Below are positions 1-7,811 of a stretch of DNA of 64,000 nucleotides, piece after piece. Location of the stretch: the NCBI GenBank assembly GCA_023475225.1, contig JAMCVK010000039.1:38195-102194 (forward strand), in the 5' to 3' direction. How positions within the stretch are numbered: position 1 is the first letter of the stretch; each line of letters starts with the position of its first letter. The notes beneath the pieces are model-generated. The model was not told the origin of the DNA. It saw nothing but the letters and a program-made list of their open reading frames with translations, and ran no database searches. The stretch is from Chloroflexota bacterium (lineage in GTDB: Bacteria > Chloroflexota > UBA6077 > FW602-bin22 > JAMCVK01). The translations under genes and the position numbers were made by a program.

Positions 1-606
1 ATGAGGTGCCTTTGGTATATGAGCTCACGAACTCCTGACCGTGCTCCTATGGATGAGCAGGCTGGTAAGGAATTGGTTATTGGCAGTGAACGGATCTACA
101 GTGGGCGCATTTTGAATCTGCGTGTAGACACGGTTCGCTTGCCCAGTGGACACACCGCTAAGCGCGAGGTTGTTGAGCATCGCGGTTCCGTAGGCATCGT
201 GGCCTTGGATGCGGATGAAAACATCCTACTGGTCAGGCAATATCGTCATCCAGTAGGTCGGGTGTTGTTAGAGATACCGGCCGGCACATTGGAGGAGGAT
301 GAAGATATCGAGCAGTGTGTGCGGCGTGAGTTGCAGGAGGAAACGGGGTATCAAGCCGGTAGAATCGAGCGTCTTCTTGACTTCTATCCCACGCCTGGTT
401 TTTGTAGCGAGTATCTCCATATCTATTTGGCTAAGGACCTTAGGCTCGGCAAGCCCGTTTTGGAAGAAGATGAGCGCGTCGAACTGGCCAAATTGCCGCT
501 GAAAAGGGCCCTCGAACTGTTGCGCGATGGCTGTATTTATGATGGCAAGACCATCATCGGGCTGTTGGCGTTGGACGCGCAGTATGCCCAACTCAGGTAT
601 GGTTAA
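1..606 (+). CDS. NUDIX hydrolase, ADP-ribose pyrophosphatase type
   Basis: Predicted cytosolic NUDIX hydrolase, most like ADP-ribose/ADP-sugar pyrophosphatases that cleave the pyrophosphate of ADP-ribose to AMP and ribose 5-phosphate. The NUDIX box is complete at about residues 95-117: a Gly, five residues, Glu, seven residues, then REL-EE-G. The strands before it (residues 60-85, with RQYRHPV and EIPAGT) are typical of this subgroup. The frame is open to the window edge, so the start is uncertain; ATG at 1, 19 or 49 are possible, and 49 gives 185 residues, close to the usual family length. The next gene, another NUDIX hydrolase, starts 26 bases downstream. Substrate is inferred from family resemblance only. 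Confidence 0.85.
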   Translation: MRCLWYMSSRTPDRAPMDEQAGKELVIGSERIYSGRILNLRVDTVRLPSGHTAKREVVEHRGSVGIVALDADENILLVRQYRHPVGRVLLEIPAGTLEEDEDIEQCVRRELQEETGYQAGRIERLLDFYPTPGFCSEYLHIYLAKDLRLGKPVLEEDERVELAKLPLKRALELLRDGCIYDGKTIIGLLALDAQYAQLRYG

Positions 607-632
607 ATAACTGCCTTGGTTAGGGGTCGGTA

Positions 633-1094
633 GTGAGCAAATTGAAAACAGTAAGAGCCGTTTCCGCTGGAGGAGTTGCCTTTCGTCAAGACGGAGAGAT
701 ACAGATAGTTCTAGTGGGACGGAATGAGCCGAGAACATGGGGTTTGCCGAAAGGAACACCTCGGCAAGGTGAGAGCTTGGAGGAGACGGCTCTGCGAGAA
801 GTATCCGAAGAGACTGGTCTGGTTGTTCGTCTTCTTGAACCTATTGGGGAGATTGAATACTGGTTTGTCCTGAAAGGGCATCGTTTTCACAAGACGGTTT
901 ATTTCTTTCTAATGGAAGTGACCGGTGGCGATATTTCCAGACATGACCCTGAGTATGATCTCGTCGAATGGTTCTCTGCACAAGATGCTCTGCAGCAATT
1001 AACTTATGCCAATGAGTCCGGAATAGTGCAACGTGCACTAGAGCTCATCGGGAGATATGCAACAGGAGGCATAGCCTCCCGTAGCTCTCAGTAG
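633..1094 (+). CDS. NUDIX hydrolase (MutT/Ap4A type)
   Basis: Second NUDIX hydrolase, 153 residues with a GTG start preceded by a weak AGGGG-type ribosome site. The NUDIX box is intact at about residues 41-63 (GTPRQGE ... REVSEETG). The WGLPKG segment before it is characteristic of diadenosine polyphosphate hydrolases and MutT-like housekeeping proteins, so a nucleotide-sanitising role is likely. It probably shares a transcript with the NUDIX gene just upstream. The exact substrate cannot be read from the sequence. A GC-rich hairpin with a T-rich tail follows about 55 bases after the stop and probably ends this transcript. Confidence 0.85.
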   Translation: MSKLKTVRAVSAGGVAFRQDGEIQIVLVGRNEPRTWGLPKGTPRQGESLEETALREVSEETGLVVRLLEPIGEIEYWFVLKGHRFHKTVYFFLMEVTGGDISRHDPEYDLVEWFSAQDALQQLTYANESGIVQRALELIGRYATGGIASRSSQ

Positions 1095-1149
1095 TCATGA
1101 TCGCGGTATCAACACAAGATAAGCGGCTTCGCTGGTCTGATATATAAGA

Positions 1150-1175
1150 GCGGCGGGCGTGCCGCCTTTCTTTCG
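1150..1175 (+). terminator. Probable intrinsic terminator after the NUDIX pair
   Basis: GCGGC and GCCGC form a five-base-pair stem around a six-base loop, followed by CTTTCTTTC. It lies between the second NUDIX gene and the ribosome site of the glycosyltransferase. The stem is short, so the call is moderate. Confidence 0.45.
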
Positions 1176-1234
1176 TTAGTCTCTAACTCATCAGCCATAT
1201 TTCAGCGTGTCTCAATGCAGGAGGAGGGTTTTTT

Positions 1235-1984
1235 GTGCCGAAAACATCTATCGTAATCAGATCCAAAAATGAAGAATCTTATATCGGCCAAACTCTAGGC
1301 GCTATTTTTGAGCAGGACGAACAGGATTTCGAAGTCATTATTGTAGATTCTGGATCCAGAGATAAGACCTTGGAGATCGCCAGCAGCTACCCAGTCAAGA
1401 TCATTCGTATTAGAGAAACGATTTTTACTTATGGCCGAGCGCTGAATATTGGCATCAGGAACTCAACGGGCGACTTCATCGTTAGTCTCAGTGCGCATGC
1501 CTTACCGACCGATGGACAGTGGTTGAGACATTTACTGGCTGCCTTCGCTGATCTGACGGTAGCGGGCGTCTATGGCCGTCACGTGCCACGGGCCAACGCC
1601 ACCAAGCTGGAGGTGTGGGGGATGCATTGGGGTGGCACCATAGACGGACAGAGAAGGCGACAAACGCGAGATTTCAGATTCTCGAACGCTAATGGTGCTA
1701 TCAGACGGCAGATTTGGGAATTTATTCCTTTTGATGAGAGTTTGAGTGGTGGCGAGGATTTTGTTTGGGCTAAGCAGGTTCAGGATCTGGGCTATGCCAT
1801 CGTCTACGAGCCAGCAGCGGCTGTGTATCATTCGCACGGTGAGGGGTTCTGGCGGTTAATGCGCAGACAAGTACAGGATAAGCCTGTTTTATTGAGGCTC
1901 TATCTAGGTCTGGAGTCATCTCATTGGAGGAGAATGGCGAAGAGGCCCCTGGATAGCGCCCCAGGGATGCGCACGAGACGGTAA
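1235..1984 (+). CDS. Glycosyltransferase family 2
   Basis: Predicted GT-A fold glycosyltransferase of family 2, 249 residues. It begins with the canonical nucleotide-sugar binding strand (TSIVIRSKNEE, residues 3-13), followed by EVIIVDSGSRDKT (about 34-46), where the Asp contacts the nucleotide. A GGEDFVWAKQV segment near residue 172 supplies the ED pair seen near the acceptor site of this family. There is no membrane helix, so it is cytosolic or peripheral. The start is GTG with AGGAGGAGG upstream. It stands alone between the NUDIX pair and an unknown gene, so the sugar and acceptor are not known. Confidence 0.85.
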   Translation: MPKTSIVIRSKNEESYIGQTLGAIFEQDEQDFEVIIVDSGSRDKTLEIASSYPVKIIRIRETIFTYGRALNIGIRNSTGDFIVSLSAHALPTDGQWLRHLLAAFADLTVAGVYGRHVPRANATKLEVWGMHWGGTIDGQRRRQTRDFRFSNANGAIRRQIWEFIPFDESLSGGEDFVWAKQVQDLGYAIVYEPAAAVYHSHGEGFWRLMRRQVQDKPVLLRLYLGLESSHWRRMAKRPLDSAPGMRTRR

Positions 1985-2148
1985 GGATGGGTTTTCAACG
2001 TTCGACTCTGGTGGCATGTTCCCTGAAAGACCTATTCTTTCTCCATCAATCATCTTTCAGACTGGCGGCTACCTTGACACCATGTCTGGGCGTGCTAGAA
2101 TGAGGGCAGCGATGGACGGGCACCTAGTAGCAGAAATCGAAGGGAAAA

Positions 2149-2655
2149 ATGGAAGAGGCTACCTACCGTATCAGATTGGCGACATTAGAAGATATCGAGG
2201 ACATCAAGAAAGAGATACACTGTACCTTGGCCAGCCCAGAGGGCAAGGTGCTGCGGAAACACTACGAAGGTGCTGTCCTTCGCAGAGAGATGCTGGTATT
2301 GGAGCGCTATGATCCTAAAGAACGAGGGTGCAAGGTCAATGGCTTCCTGGAGTGGCGTACGCGGGTGGATGGTACGGTGGCCATCAAGGATGCTGGTTCG
2401 GTGGGTGATGAGCCTCATCCGGTCATAATTAAGCGTCTTGTCCGAGAGTTGCTTCATCTATTTTGGCCTCCGGCGGTGACGGTCAAGATCAGATCAGACC
2501 TCACCGCTTGGAATAATATCTTTCAGGAATTACCAGGTTTCCATCTGGAGGGAAGCGAGTACTCACGCCCCTACTGGAAGAACATTTGGACTAGGTCTGG
2601 GGAGGTGGAGGAGCGCTTCATTGAGAGACGGCCCCGGGGGCAACAGCGACGTTAG
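2149..2655 (+). CDS. Hypothetical protein, possible GNAT-like N-terminus
   Basis: A 168-residue protein that I do not recognise. The opening (YRIRLATLEDIEDIKKEI) reads like the first strand and helix of GNAT acetyltransferases, but no clear acetyl-CoA binding loop (Q/RxxGxG/A) follows, so the assignment is weak. The C-terminus is rich in arginine. The start ATG has GAAGGGA upstream. It sits between the glycosyltransferase and comM in the same direction. The 164 bases before it show no gene that I can support. Confidence 0.5.
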   Translation: MEEATYRIRLATLEDIEDIKKEIHCTLASPEGKVLRKHYEGAVLRREMLVLERYDPKERGCKVNGFLEWRTRVDGTVAIKDAGSVGDEPHPVIIKRLVRELLHLFWPPAVTVKIRSDLTAWNNIFQELPGFHLEGSEYSRPYWKNIWTRSGEVEERFIERRPRGQQRR

Positions 2656-2746
2656 GATGCTCTTCAGAGTGATCGGCTCCGCTGAGATAACTTGTTCTTC
2701 TCTCCTCTCAAAACTATATATCCAGTTTGTGGGAGGTTAGCCGGCT

Positions 2747-4264
2747 GTGCTCGCCAGAGCCCTGACTTGTGCTGTGGTTGGCCTGGAGGGTGCCATCGTT
2801 GAGGTTGAGGTAGATATCGCGCAAGGACTGCCGGCATTTACAATAGTAGGGCTGCCGGACACAGCTGTTCAGGAAGCAAAGGAGCGTGTGCGGGCAGCGA
2901 TCAAAAATTCAGGCTGTCTTTTTCCTCTCAAACGCATCACGGTGAACTTAGCCCCCGCCGATCTGAAAAAAGAGGGTCCAGCTTACGATCTACCGATAGC
3001 GATCGGTATTTTATTAGCCTCTGAACAGGTCCCTCTCGAAGCCACTGGGCAGCTCTTCTTGGGTGAACTCTCGTTAGATGGTACCTTACGTCATACCACT
3101 GGCATCTTACCGATGGTTTCCTTTGCCCAGGAGCGAGACGTCACCCAGGTCTTCGTCCCGGCGATTAACGCCAAAGAGTCCTCTTTAGTAGATGGTATTC
3201 GGATCATCCCCGTACAGACCCTAGCTGAGCTGGTCGATCACCTGCGCAATGAGAGAGTCATCCCCGCCTATGAGCCTGATGATCATCTACTGGAATGGAG
3301 TGATATCGTCGCCGGCGATCTTACGCACATTAAAGGGCAGGAGCATGCGAAGCGGGCCCTGGAGGTGGCGGCGGCGGGTGGACACAATGTTATGATGAGC
3401 GGCCCTCCGGGTGCAGGAAAGACGCTTCTGGCGCGGGCCTTGCCCTCTATCCTGCCCAGGATGGATATCAGAGAGTCTCTTGAGGTAACAAAAATATACA
3501 GTGTGGCTGGTTTATTACCGGCAGACACGCCCCTTATTAGGCAACGCCCCTTCCGTGCTCCTCATCATACGATCAGTCATGCTGGGTTAGTGGGGGGCGG
3601 GCGTTGGCCAAGGCCGGGGGAGATCAGTCTAGCCCATCGTGGGGTTCTCTTCCTGGACGAGTTGCCCGAGTTTGGGCAGCACGTATTGGAGGTGTTGCGC
3701 CAGCCTCTGGAAGATGGGGTGGTGACCATTAGTCGAGCGCAGGGGACGGTCAGCTTCCCGACTAAATTTATGCTTGTGGCCGCGATGAATCCCTGCCCAT
3801 GTGGCTATTATGGTGATCCGGTCAAGGAGTGTACCTGTAGCGAGGCGACCGTCAGCCGCTATCAGCGGCGTATCTCCGGTCCCTTGCTGGATCGCATTGA
3901 CATCCATGTGGAAGTGCCCCGCGTCGAATACGAAAAACTGGCCGATGAGCGTTTGGGGGAGCCTTCGGAGCGGGTGAGGGAAAGGGTGGAAGCAGCCCGA
4001 GAGATTCAGCGATGGCGGTTCAAGGACACCAGGCTTACCTGCAATGCCGAGATGGGGCCGGGGGAGGTACGGGAGCTCTGTCGGATGGAAGCAGGCGCCC
4101 AAGGGATACTGCGGGCGGCCATGAACCAGTTGCATCTATCAGCGCGGGGTTATCATCGGGTGTTGAAGCTGGCCCGAACGATCGCAGACCTGGCCGGGGC
4201 AGAGACCATCTCCGCAGCTCACCTTGCCGAGGCTGTACAATACCGGCCGAGAGGAAGAGGGTAG
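2747..4264 (+). CDS. comM: YifB/ComM family Mg-chelatase-like AAA+ ATPase
   Basis: ComM/YifB family AAA+ ATPase, 505 residues, the usual length. In naturally competent bacteria ComM is a helicase that promotes branch migration during transformation; in other bacteria the role is less clear. The N-terminal ribosomal-S5-like ChlI domain (residues 1-130, with IVGLPDTAVQEAKERVRAA) is followed by an AAA+ domain with Walker A GPPGAGKT near residue 220 and Walker B LFLDELPEF near 302. A cysteine cluster CPCGYYGD...CTC near residue 350 and a C-terminal Mg-chelatase-type lid domain complete it. GTG start with GGGAGGTTAG upstream. Confidence 0.93.
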   Translation: MLARALTCAVVGLEGAIVEVEVDIAQGLPAFTIVGLPDTAVQEAKERVRAAIKNSGCLFPLKRITVNLAPADLKKEGPAYDLPIAIGILLASEQVPLEATGQLFLGELSLDGTLRHTTGILPMVSFAQERDVTQVFVPAINAKESSLVDGIRIIPVQTLAELVDHLRNERVIPAYEPDDHLLEWSDIVAGDLTHIKGQEHAKRALEVAAAGGHNVMMSGPPGAGKTLLARALPSILPRMDIRESLEVTKIYSVAGLLPADTPLIRQRPFRAPHHTISHAGLVGGGRWPRPGEISLAHRGVLFLDELPEFGQHVLEVLRQPLEDGVVTISRAQGTVSFPTKFMLVAAMNPCPCGYYGDPVKECTCSEATVSRYQRRISGPLLDRIDIHVEVPRVEYEKLADERLGEPSERVRERVEAAREIQRWRFKDTRLTCNAEMGPGEVRELCRMEAGAQGILRAAMNQLHLSARGYHRVLKLARTIADLAGAETISAAHLAEAVQYRPRGRG

Positions 4265-4327
4265 GGACACCGGCCTAATGACCTGCCCATGACCAATCAT
4301 TGAGAGCGATAAAAGTGGGAGGAGTCT

Positions 4328-5707
4328 TTGGATACGCTTATTAGGAATGGACTTATAGTCACAGCCAGCGAATGTTATACAGGTGATATCGCTATCGAGG
4401 CCGGTAAGATCGTCCAAATAGGTACTGGACTGGAAGGGGCAGATGAGATCATCGATGCCACTGGGAAGTATGTTTTTCCTGGGGCTATAGATGTCCACGT
4501 CCATCTGGAGATGCCTAGTGGTGCTCTGGTCACCAGTGATGACTTTTTCAGCGGCACCGTCGCTGCGGCCCACGGTGGAACGACCTGTATCATCGACTTC
4601 GCCACGCAGGAAAGAGGCAAGCCGCTCTCTCAGGCCATCGCGACACGTCGGGCTGTCGCCGATTCGAAGACCGTGATCGATTATGCTCTTCATCTGGAAA
4701 TCATCGAGGTCAATGAGCGGGTATTGGCGGAGATCAACGAATTAGTAAAGTCTGGTTATCCCAGCTTCAAGCTCTACATGGCCTACGAAGAGATCATGTT
4801 GCAACAGGATGACTTGCTGAGCGTCTTAAACCAGCTGGCTGAGTCTGGCGGTATACCGATGGTGCATACAGAGAATGCCTGGTATATCAGGCAGAAGGTG
4901 CGCCGTCTATTAAGTAAGGGCAAGACGGCCACCGCTTATCATCCGCTCAGCAGACCGCCAGAGGGCGAGGCTGAGGCCGCTGGCCGCATCATCCTGGCTG
5001 GTGAACTGGTGGGTTGCCCAGTCTACATCGCCCACGTGTCTTGCTCTGAAACGTTAGCCAAAATCACTGCGGCGCAGCATAATGGATTAATGGTTTTTGC
5101 CGAAACCTGTCCCCAGTACCTGCTCCTTTCCAGTGCTTGCTTTGACGAACCGGAGCCAGAGCGCTACGTTTGCTCTCCCCCTTTGCGGGACCCTTCACAT
5201 CAGGAGCACCTTTGGCCAGGCCTGGCCAGGGGCAATCTGCAAGTGGTCTCCACTGACCATTGTTCCTGGTGGCTGCGCGGGCAAAAGGACCAGGCGGAGA
5301 ATTTCACCCAGATACCCGGTGGATTGCCGGGCATCGAGACCAGATTGCCCTTGCTATATACCTTTGGGGTTAGAACCGGCCACCTCTCCCTCAATAGGCT
5401 GGCAGCCGTTACCTCGACAAACCCGGCCAAAATCTTCGGCCTTTTTCCCCAGAAAGGCACGATCATGCCTGGGAGCGATGCTGATTTAGTGATCTTTGAT
5501 CCGCATAGGGAGGTACGACTTACGGCGGAGAGTCTACATCAGAGGGTAGACCATAACCCTTATGCCCATCTGACCGTCAGGGGTTATCCGTCTGTGACCC
5601 TCTCCCGTGGACGGGTCATCGTCCGCGATGGCCACTTTCTGGGCGAGCCAGGAATGGGACGCTTCCTTTTGCGTCAACCCTTTGAGCATGGGCTCACCCT
5701 ACTGTAG
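4328..5707 (+). CDS. hydA: Dihydropyrimidinase/D-hydantoinase family amidohydrolase
   Basis: Metal-dependent cyclic amidohydrolase, 459 residues, cytosolic. The family hydrolyses dihydropyrimidines or 5-substituted hydantoins to N-carbamoyl amino acids. Visible binuclear-metal ligands are the HVH pair (DVHVHLEMP, near residue 59), the lysine expected to be carbamylated (SFKLYMAY, near 152), histidines in PMVHTEN and YIAHVSC, and Asp in STDHCSW. The N-terminal strand LIRNGLIVT and the C-terminal GSDADLVIFDP are typical. The start is TTG with GGGAGGAG at good spacing. No other pyrimidine-catabolism gene is nearby, so substrate is open; allantoinase-like activity cannot be excluded. Confidence 0.88.
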   Translation: MDTLIRNGLIVTASECYTGDIAIEAGKIVQIGTGLEGADEIIDATGKYVFPGAIDVHVHLEMPSGALVTSDDFFSGTVAAAHGGTTCIIDFATQERGKPLSQAIATRRAVADSKTVIDYALHLEIIEVNERVLAEINELVKSGYPSFKLYMAYEEIMLQQDDLLSVLNQLAESGGIPMVHTENAWYIRQKVRRLLSKGKTATAYHPLSRPPEGEAEAAGRIILAGELVGCPVYIAHVSCSETLAKITAAQHNGLMVFAETCPQYLLLSSACFDEPEPERYVCSPPLRDPSHQEHLWPGLARGNLQVVSTDHCSWWLRGQKDQAENFTQIPGGLPGIETRLPLLYTFGVRTGHLSLNRLAAVTSTNPAKIFGLFPQKGTIMPGSDADLVIFDPHREVRLTAESLHQRVDHNPYAHLTVRGYPSVTLSRGRVIVRDGHFLGEPGMGRFLLRQPFEHGLTLL

Positions 5708-5726
5708 CATACGAAGGAGAATAACC

Positions 5727-6401
5727 TTGTATAAGATTGCCCCATCAATTCTCTCGGCTGACTTCAGCCGCCTAGGCGAGCAGGTTGAGGAGGTGCAGAA
5801 AGCCGGTATAGATCGTATCCATGTCGACGTGATGGATGGCGTATTCGTGCCTAACATTACGATCGGGCCGTCGGTGCTCAAGAGTATCCGTTCCCTGGTT
5901 AAGGTACCCCTTGATGTGCACCTTATGATAACCGCGCCAGAGCGTTTCCTGGAGAGCTTCGTTGCGGCCGGAGCAGCGATGTTGACCGTCCATTACGAGG
6001 CCTGTCCTCATCTTCACCGCGTTGTCCAGATGATCAGATCGTTAGGAGCCAAGCCTGGCGTCTCCCTGAATCCAGCGACACCGGTCGACCATCTAAGCGA
6101 GATAATAGAACATGTGGACCTCGTTCTTCTGATGAGCGTAAACCCTGGTTTTGGGGGACAATCTTTTATCCCCAGCTCCATCCTGAAGATAGAGAGGTTG
6201 CACACGCTGATCTCTGAGAGAGGTCTGAGCGTGGAGATCGCTGTTGATGGGGGCATAAACAAGGAGACAGCACCTAGGGTTGCGGCGGCAGGAGCCAATG
6301 TTTTAGTGGCCGGATCGGCCATTTTCCATCACAAGCGTGGCATTATTTATGCCATTGAGGAATTACGTGAAGGTTTAAGAGGGATAGGGTGTAAATCGTG
6401 A
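5727..6401 (+). CDS. rpe: Ribulose-phosphate 3-epimerase
   Basis: Epimerises D-ribulose 5-phosphate and D-xylulose 5-phosphate in the pentose phosphate pathway. The 224-residue TIM barrel carries the family motifs KIAPSILSADF at the N-terminus, HVDVMDGVFVPN (about residues 33-44), DVHLMI, MSVNPGFGGQSF and the phosphate-binding VDGGI. I chose the TTG at 5727 because AAGGAGA lies seven bases upstream and the family begins with this strand; a longer reading from 5607 would overlap the hydantoinase gene and has no homologous sequence. It ends in GTGA, overlapping the possible start of the next, frameshifted gene. Confidence 0.93.
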   Translation: MYKIAPSILSADFSRLGEQVEEVQKAGIDRIHVDVMDGVFVPNITIGPSVLKSIRSLVKVPLDVHLMITAPERFLESFVAAGAAMLTVHYEACPHLHRVVQMIRSLGAKPGVSLNPATPVDHLSEIIEHVDLVLLMSVNPGFGGQSFIPSSILKIERLHTLISERGLSVEIAVDGGINKETAPRVAAAGANVLVAGSAIFHHKRGIIYAIEELREGLRGIGCKS

Positions 6402-6804
6402 TAGGCATCCAGCATACCAAAGACCGTGTAACAAGCTGGCTGCGTTGGAGCGGGCGAGGGCTAGGGCTGCTGGCGGGGGCTTCTTCTTAGTTTTCGCCAT
6501 CGGCGAGGACACCACCGAAGGTGCGACACCGGGAGTGCTACTGCTCCTCCTGGGTCTGGCGGTACTGGGTGTCCTCACTGCCTGGCGCTGGGAGGGGATT
6601 GGCGGGATGGTGACGGTGGTTGGCGCCATTGCGCTGGGCACCTTCGTCTATACAGTGGCCTGGCGTAATAAGATTCTCGCCGCGCTGATCTACAGTCTAC
6701 CCTTCCTTAGCCCTGGTATCCTCCTCCTGATATGCTGGTGGAGAACAAGAACATTGACGGGTCGCCTAAAAAGCGCCGTCAAGCAGAAACTTTCTTACCG
6801 GTGA
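6398..6804 (+). pseudogene. Small membrane protein gene with an apparent frameshift
   Basis: A GTG start overlapping the rpe stop (GTGA) opens a frame reading VTSWLRWSGRGLGLLAG and then stops at a TAG at 6488. Adding one G to the run of five Gs at 6475-6479 joins it to a second frame that reads FFLVFAIGED followed by three hydrophobic helices to 6804. The joined protein, about 135 residues with four membrane segments, looks like a family of small Chloroflexota membrane proteins with a RW-ARILGLL...FAIGEG start (recognised by pattern only). Either the gene is broken, the base is a homopolymer sequencing error, or ribosomes slip here. Confidence 0.5.
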
Positions 6805-6816
6805 GTGGTAGTTCTC

Positions 6817-7032
6817 TCAGCGCGCTGCTTTCCGCTGTGTTCGCAAGCAGCGTGTACAGACATGCATCCTTCTTGTTTCGCCATCGATCTGTAACAGGGC
6901 TTTCTGGATATTGGCCTTGAAGGTTCTGCTTGTTTTTGGAGCTCGTCTGGCCCATCGTCCGGATGCCTTATGACGGATATGACGACCAAAGGTGGTTCCC
7001 TTCCCACAGATTTCACACTTAGCCACTCGCAT
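6817..7032 (-). CDS. rpmB: 50S ribosomal protein L28
   Basis: L28 of the large ribosomal subunit, 71 residues. It carries the zinc-ribbon cysteine pairs of the C+ form: C-x2-C in KCEICGKG near the N-terminus and C-x2-C in HVCTRCLR near the end, with the basic TSRTFKANIQK centre typical of L28. Its own promoter lies at 7082-7111 and it has AGGAGAG before the ATG. It is transcribed away from the DUF1858-asp23-yloV operon; in Bacillus rpmB is likewise the neighbour of yloU-yloV. It converges on the frameshifted membrane gene with only 12 bases between them. Confidence 0.95.
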   Translation of the reverse strand: MRVAKCEICGKGTTFGRHIRHKASGRWARRAPKTSRTFKANIQKALLQIDGETRRMHVCTRCLRTQRKAAR

Positions 7033-7040
7033 TCTCTCCT

Positions 7041-7069
7041 TTGACGAGGTCGGTTGTTTTCGGTATGAT
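7041..7069 (+). promoter_or_regulatory. Sigma-70-type promoter for the DUF1858-asp23-yloV operon
   Basis: TTGACG and TATGAT are separated by 17 bases, with the start codon of the first gene about 67 bases downstream. It overlaps the rpmB leader on the other strand. Confidence 0.65.
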
Positions 7070-7081
7070 GTAAGTGGGCTA

Positions 7082-7111
7082 ATGATAGCATAAGAGCGTA
7101 GGGATTAGCAA
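7082..7111 (-). promoter_or_regulatory. Probable rpmB promoter
   Basis: On the minus strand TTGCTA and TATCAT are separated by 18 bases, about 50 bases before the rpmB ATG. It is divergent with, and partly downstream of, the plus-strand promoter at 7041-7069. Confidence 0.5.
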
Positions 7112-7135
7112 GGGTCGTAAAGTTGTAGGAGAGGA

Positions 7136-7342
7136 ATGGCGATGGGCGTGATCACTAAGGAATCGGTCATCAGCGAGGTTATCCGTTGCTATCCAGAAGC
7201 TAGGTCTGTGTTTATGATGCATGGTATGGGTTGTCTCGTTTGTATGGGGGCCTTCGAAGAGACGATCGAGAGTGGGGCCCGCATGCATCGGATTGACCTC
7301 CAGCGGCTACTGGAGGAGCTCAATAAGGTGGCTGAAAAATGA
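7136..7342 (+). CDS. DUF1858 domain protein (putative redox disulfide domain)
   Basis: A 68-residue stand-alone DUF1858 domain, known mainly from anaerobes as a hybrid-cluster-protein-associated domain. It shows the expected pattern: a start such as ITKESVISEVIRCYPEA, then GMGCLVC with a C-x2-C pair near residues 33-36, then an amphipathic tail that ends in LEELNKVAEK. The cysteine pair suggests thiol redox or metal binding, but no function is established. GGAGAGG lies just upstream of the ATG; ATG at 7142 is an alternative start. It overlaps the asp23 gene by four bases (ATGA), implying translational coupling. Confidence 0.85.
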   Translation: MAMGVITKESVISEVIRCYPEARSVFMMHGMGCLVCMGAFEETIESGARMHRIDLQRLLEELNKVAEK

Positions 7343-7764
7343 AAGGTATGAACTGGATTCTTGTCGGTTTGAAACGATTTTATGGAAAGAAGGCCAAGAG
7401 TGAGTTGCCGATGGAAGAAAATAGGCAGATAGGTAGGGTTGAAGTCTCCGCTCGCGCTATCTCTAATATCGCCGCACGTGCAGTAATAGAGTGTTATGGT
7501 GTGGTTGGCATGGCCTCCCATGGCCTAAAGGATAGGCTAGCCAGGATCTTGCGCATAGAGAACTATCGCCGCGGCGTCGAGGTTAAATTTGTGAATCAAC
7601 AGATCGTCATCGATCTTTACGTAATAATCGAATACGGCACACGCATCTCGGAAGTGGCCCATAATATTGCCAGCAATGTGAAATTCATCGTTGAAAAGTC
7701 CTTGGGGTTGCCGGTGGTGCGAGTGAACGTAAATGTGCGAGGGTTAAGGGTTAGTCAAGACTAG
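7339..7764 (+). CDS. Asp23/Gls24 family envelope stress protein
   Basis: Asp23/Gls24 (DUF322) family protein, 141 residues, or 117 if translation starts at the ATG at 7411, where family homology begins (RQIGRVEVSARAISNIAARA). The core contains ECYGVVGMASH and the two conserved strands with VIVIEYGTRISEVA and VRVNVNVRGLRV. Such proteins associate with the inner face of the membrane in Firmicutes. The 5' ATG overlaps the DUF1858 stop. The downstream neighbour is the YloV kinase-like gene, a pairing conserved in many Gram-positive-type genomes, which supports the call. Confidence 0.85.
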   Translation: MKGMNWILVGLKRFYGKKAKSELPMEENRQIGRVEVSARAISNIAARAVIECYGVVGMASHGLKDRLARILRIENYRRGVEVKFVNQQIVIDLYVIIEYGTRISEVAHNIASNVKFIVEKSLGLPVVRVNVNVRGLRVSQD

Positions 7765-7811
7765 GGAGCAAAAACTCTCTGTTCTGGTGATAGAAAGCGA
7801 CTGGCGAAGGG

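Noticed and set aside
2016..2312. 98-codon plus-strand frame
   Set aside because: It overlaps the better supported gene at 2149 and has no family resemblance or ribosome site.
5607..5726. N-terminal extension of rpe
   Set aside because: It overlaps the hydantoinase gene and has no homology; TTG 5727 has the ribosome site.
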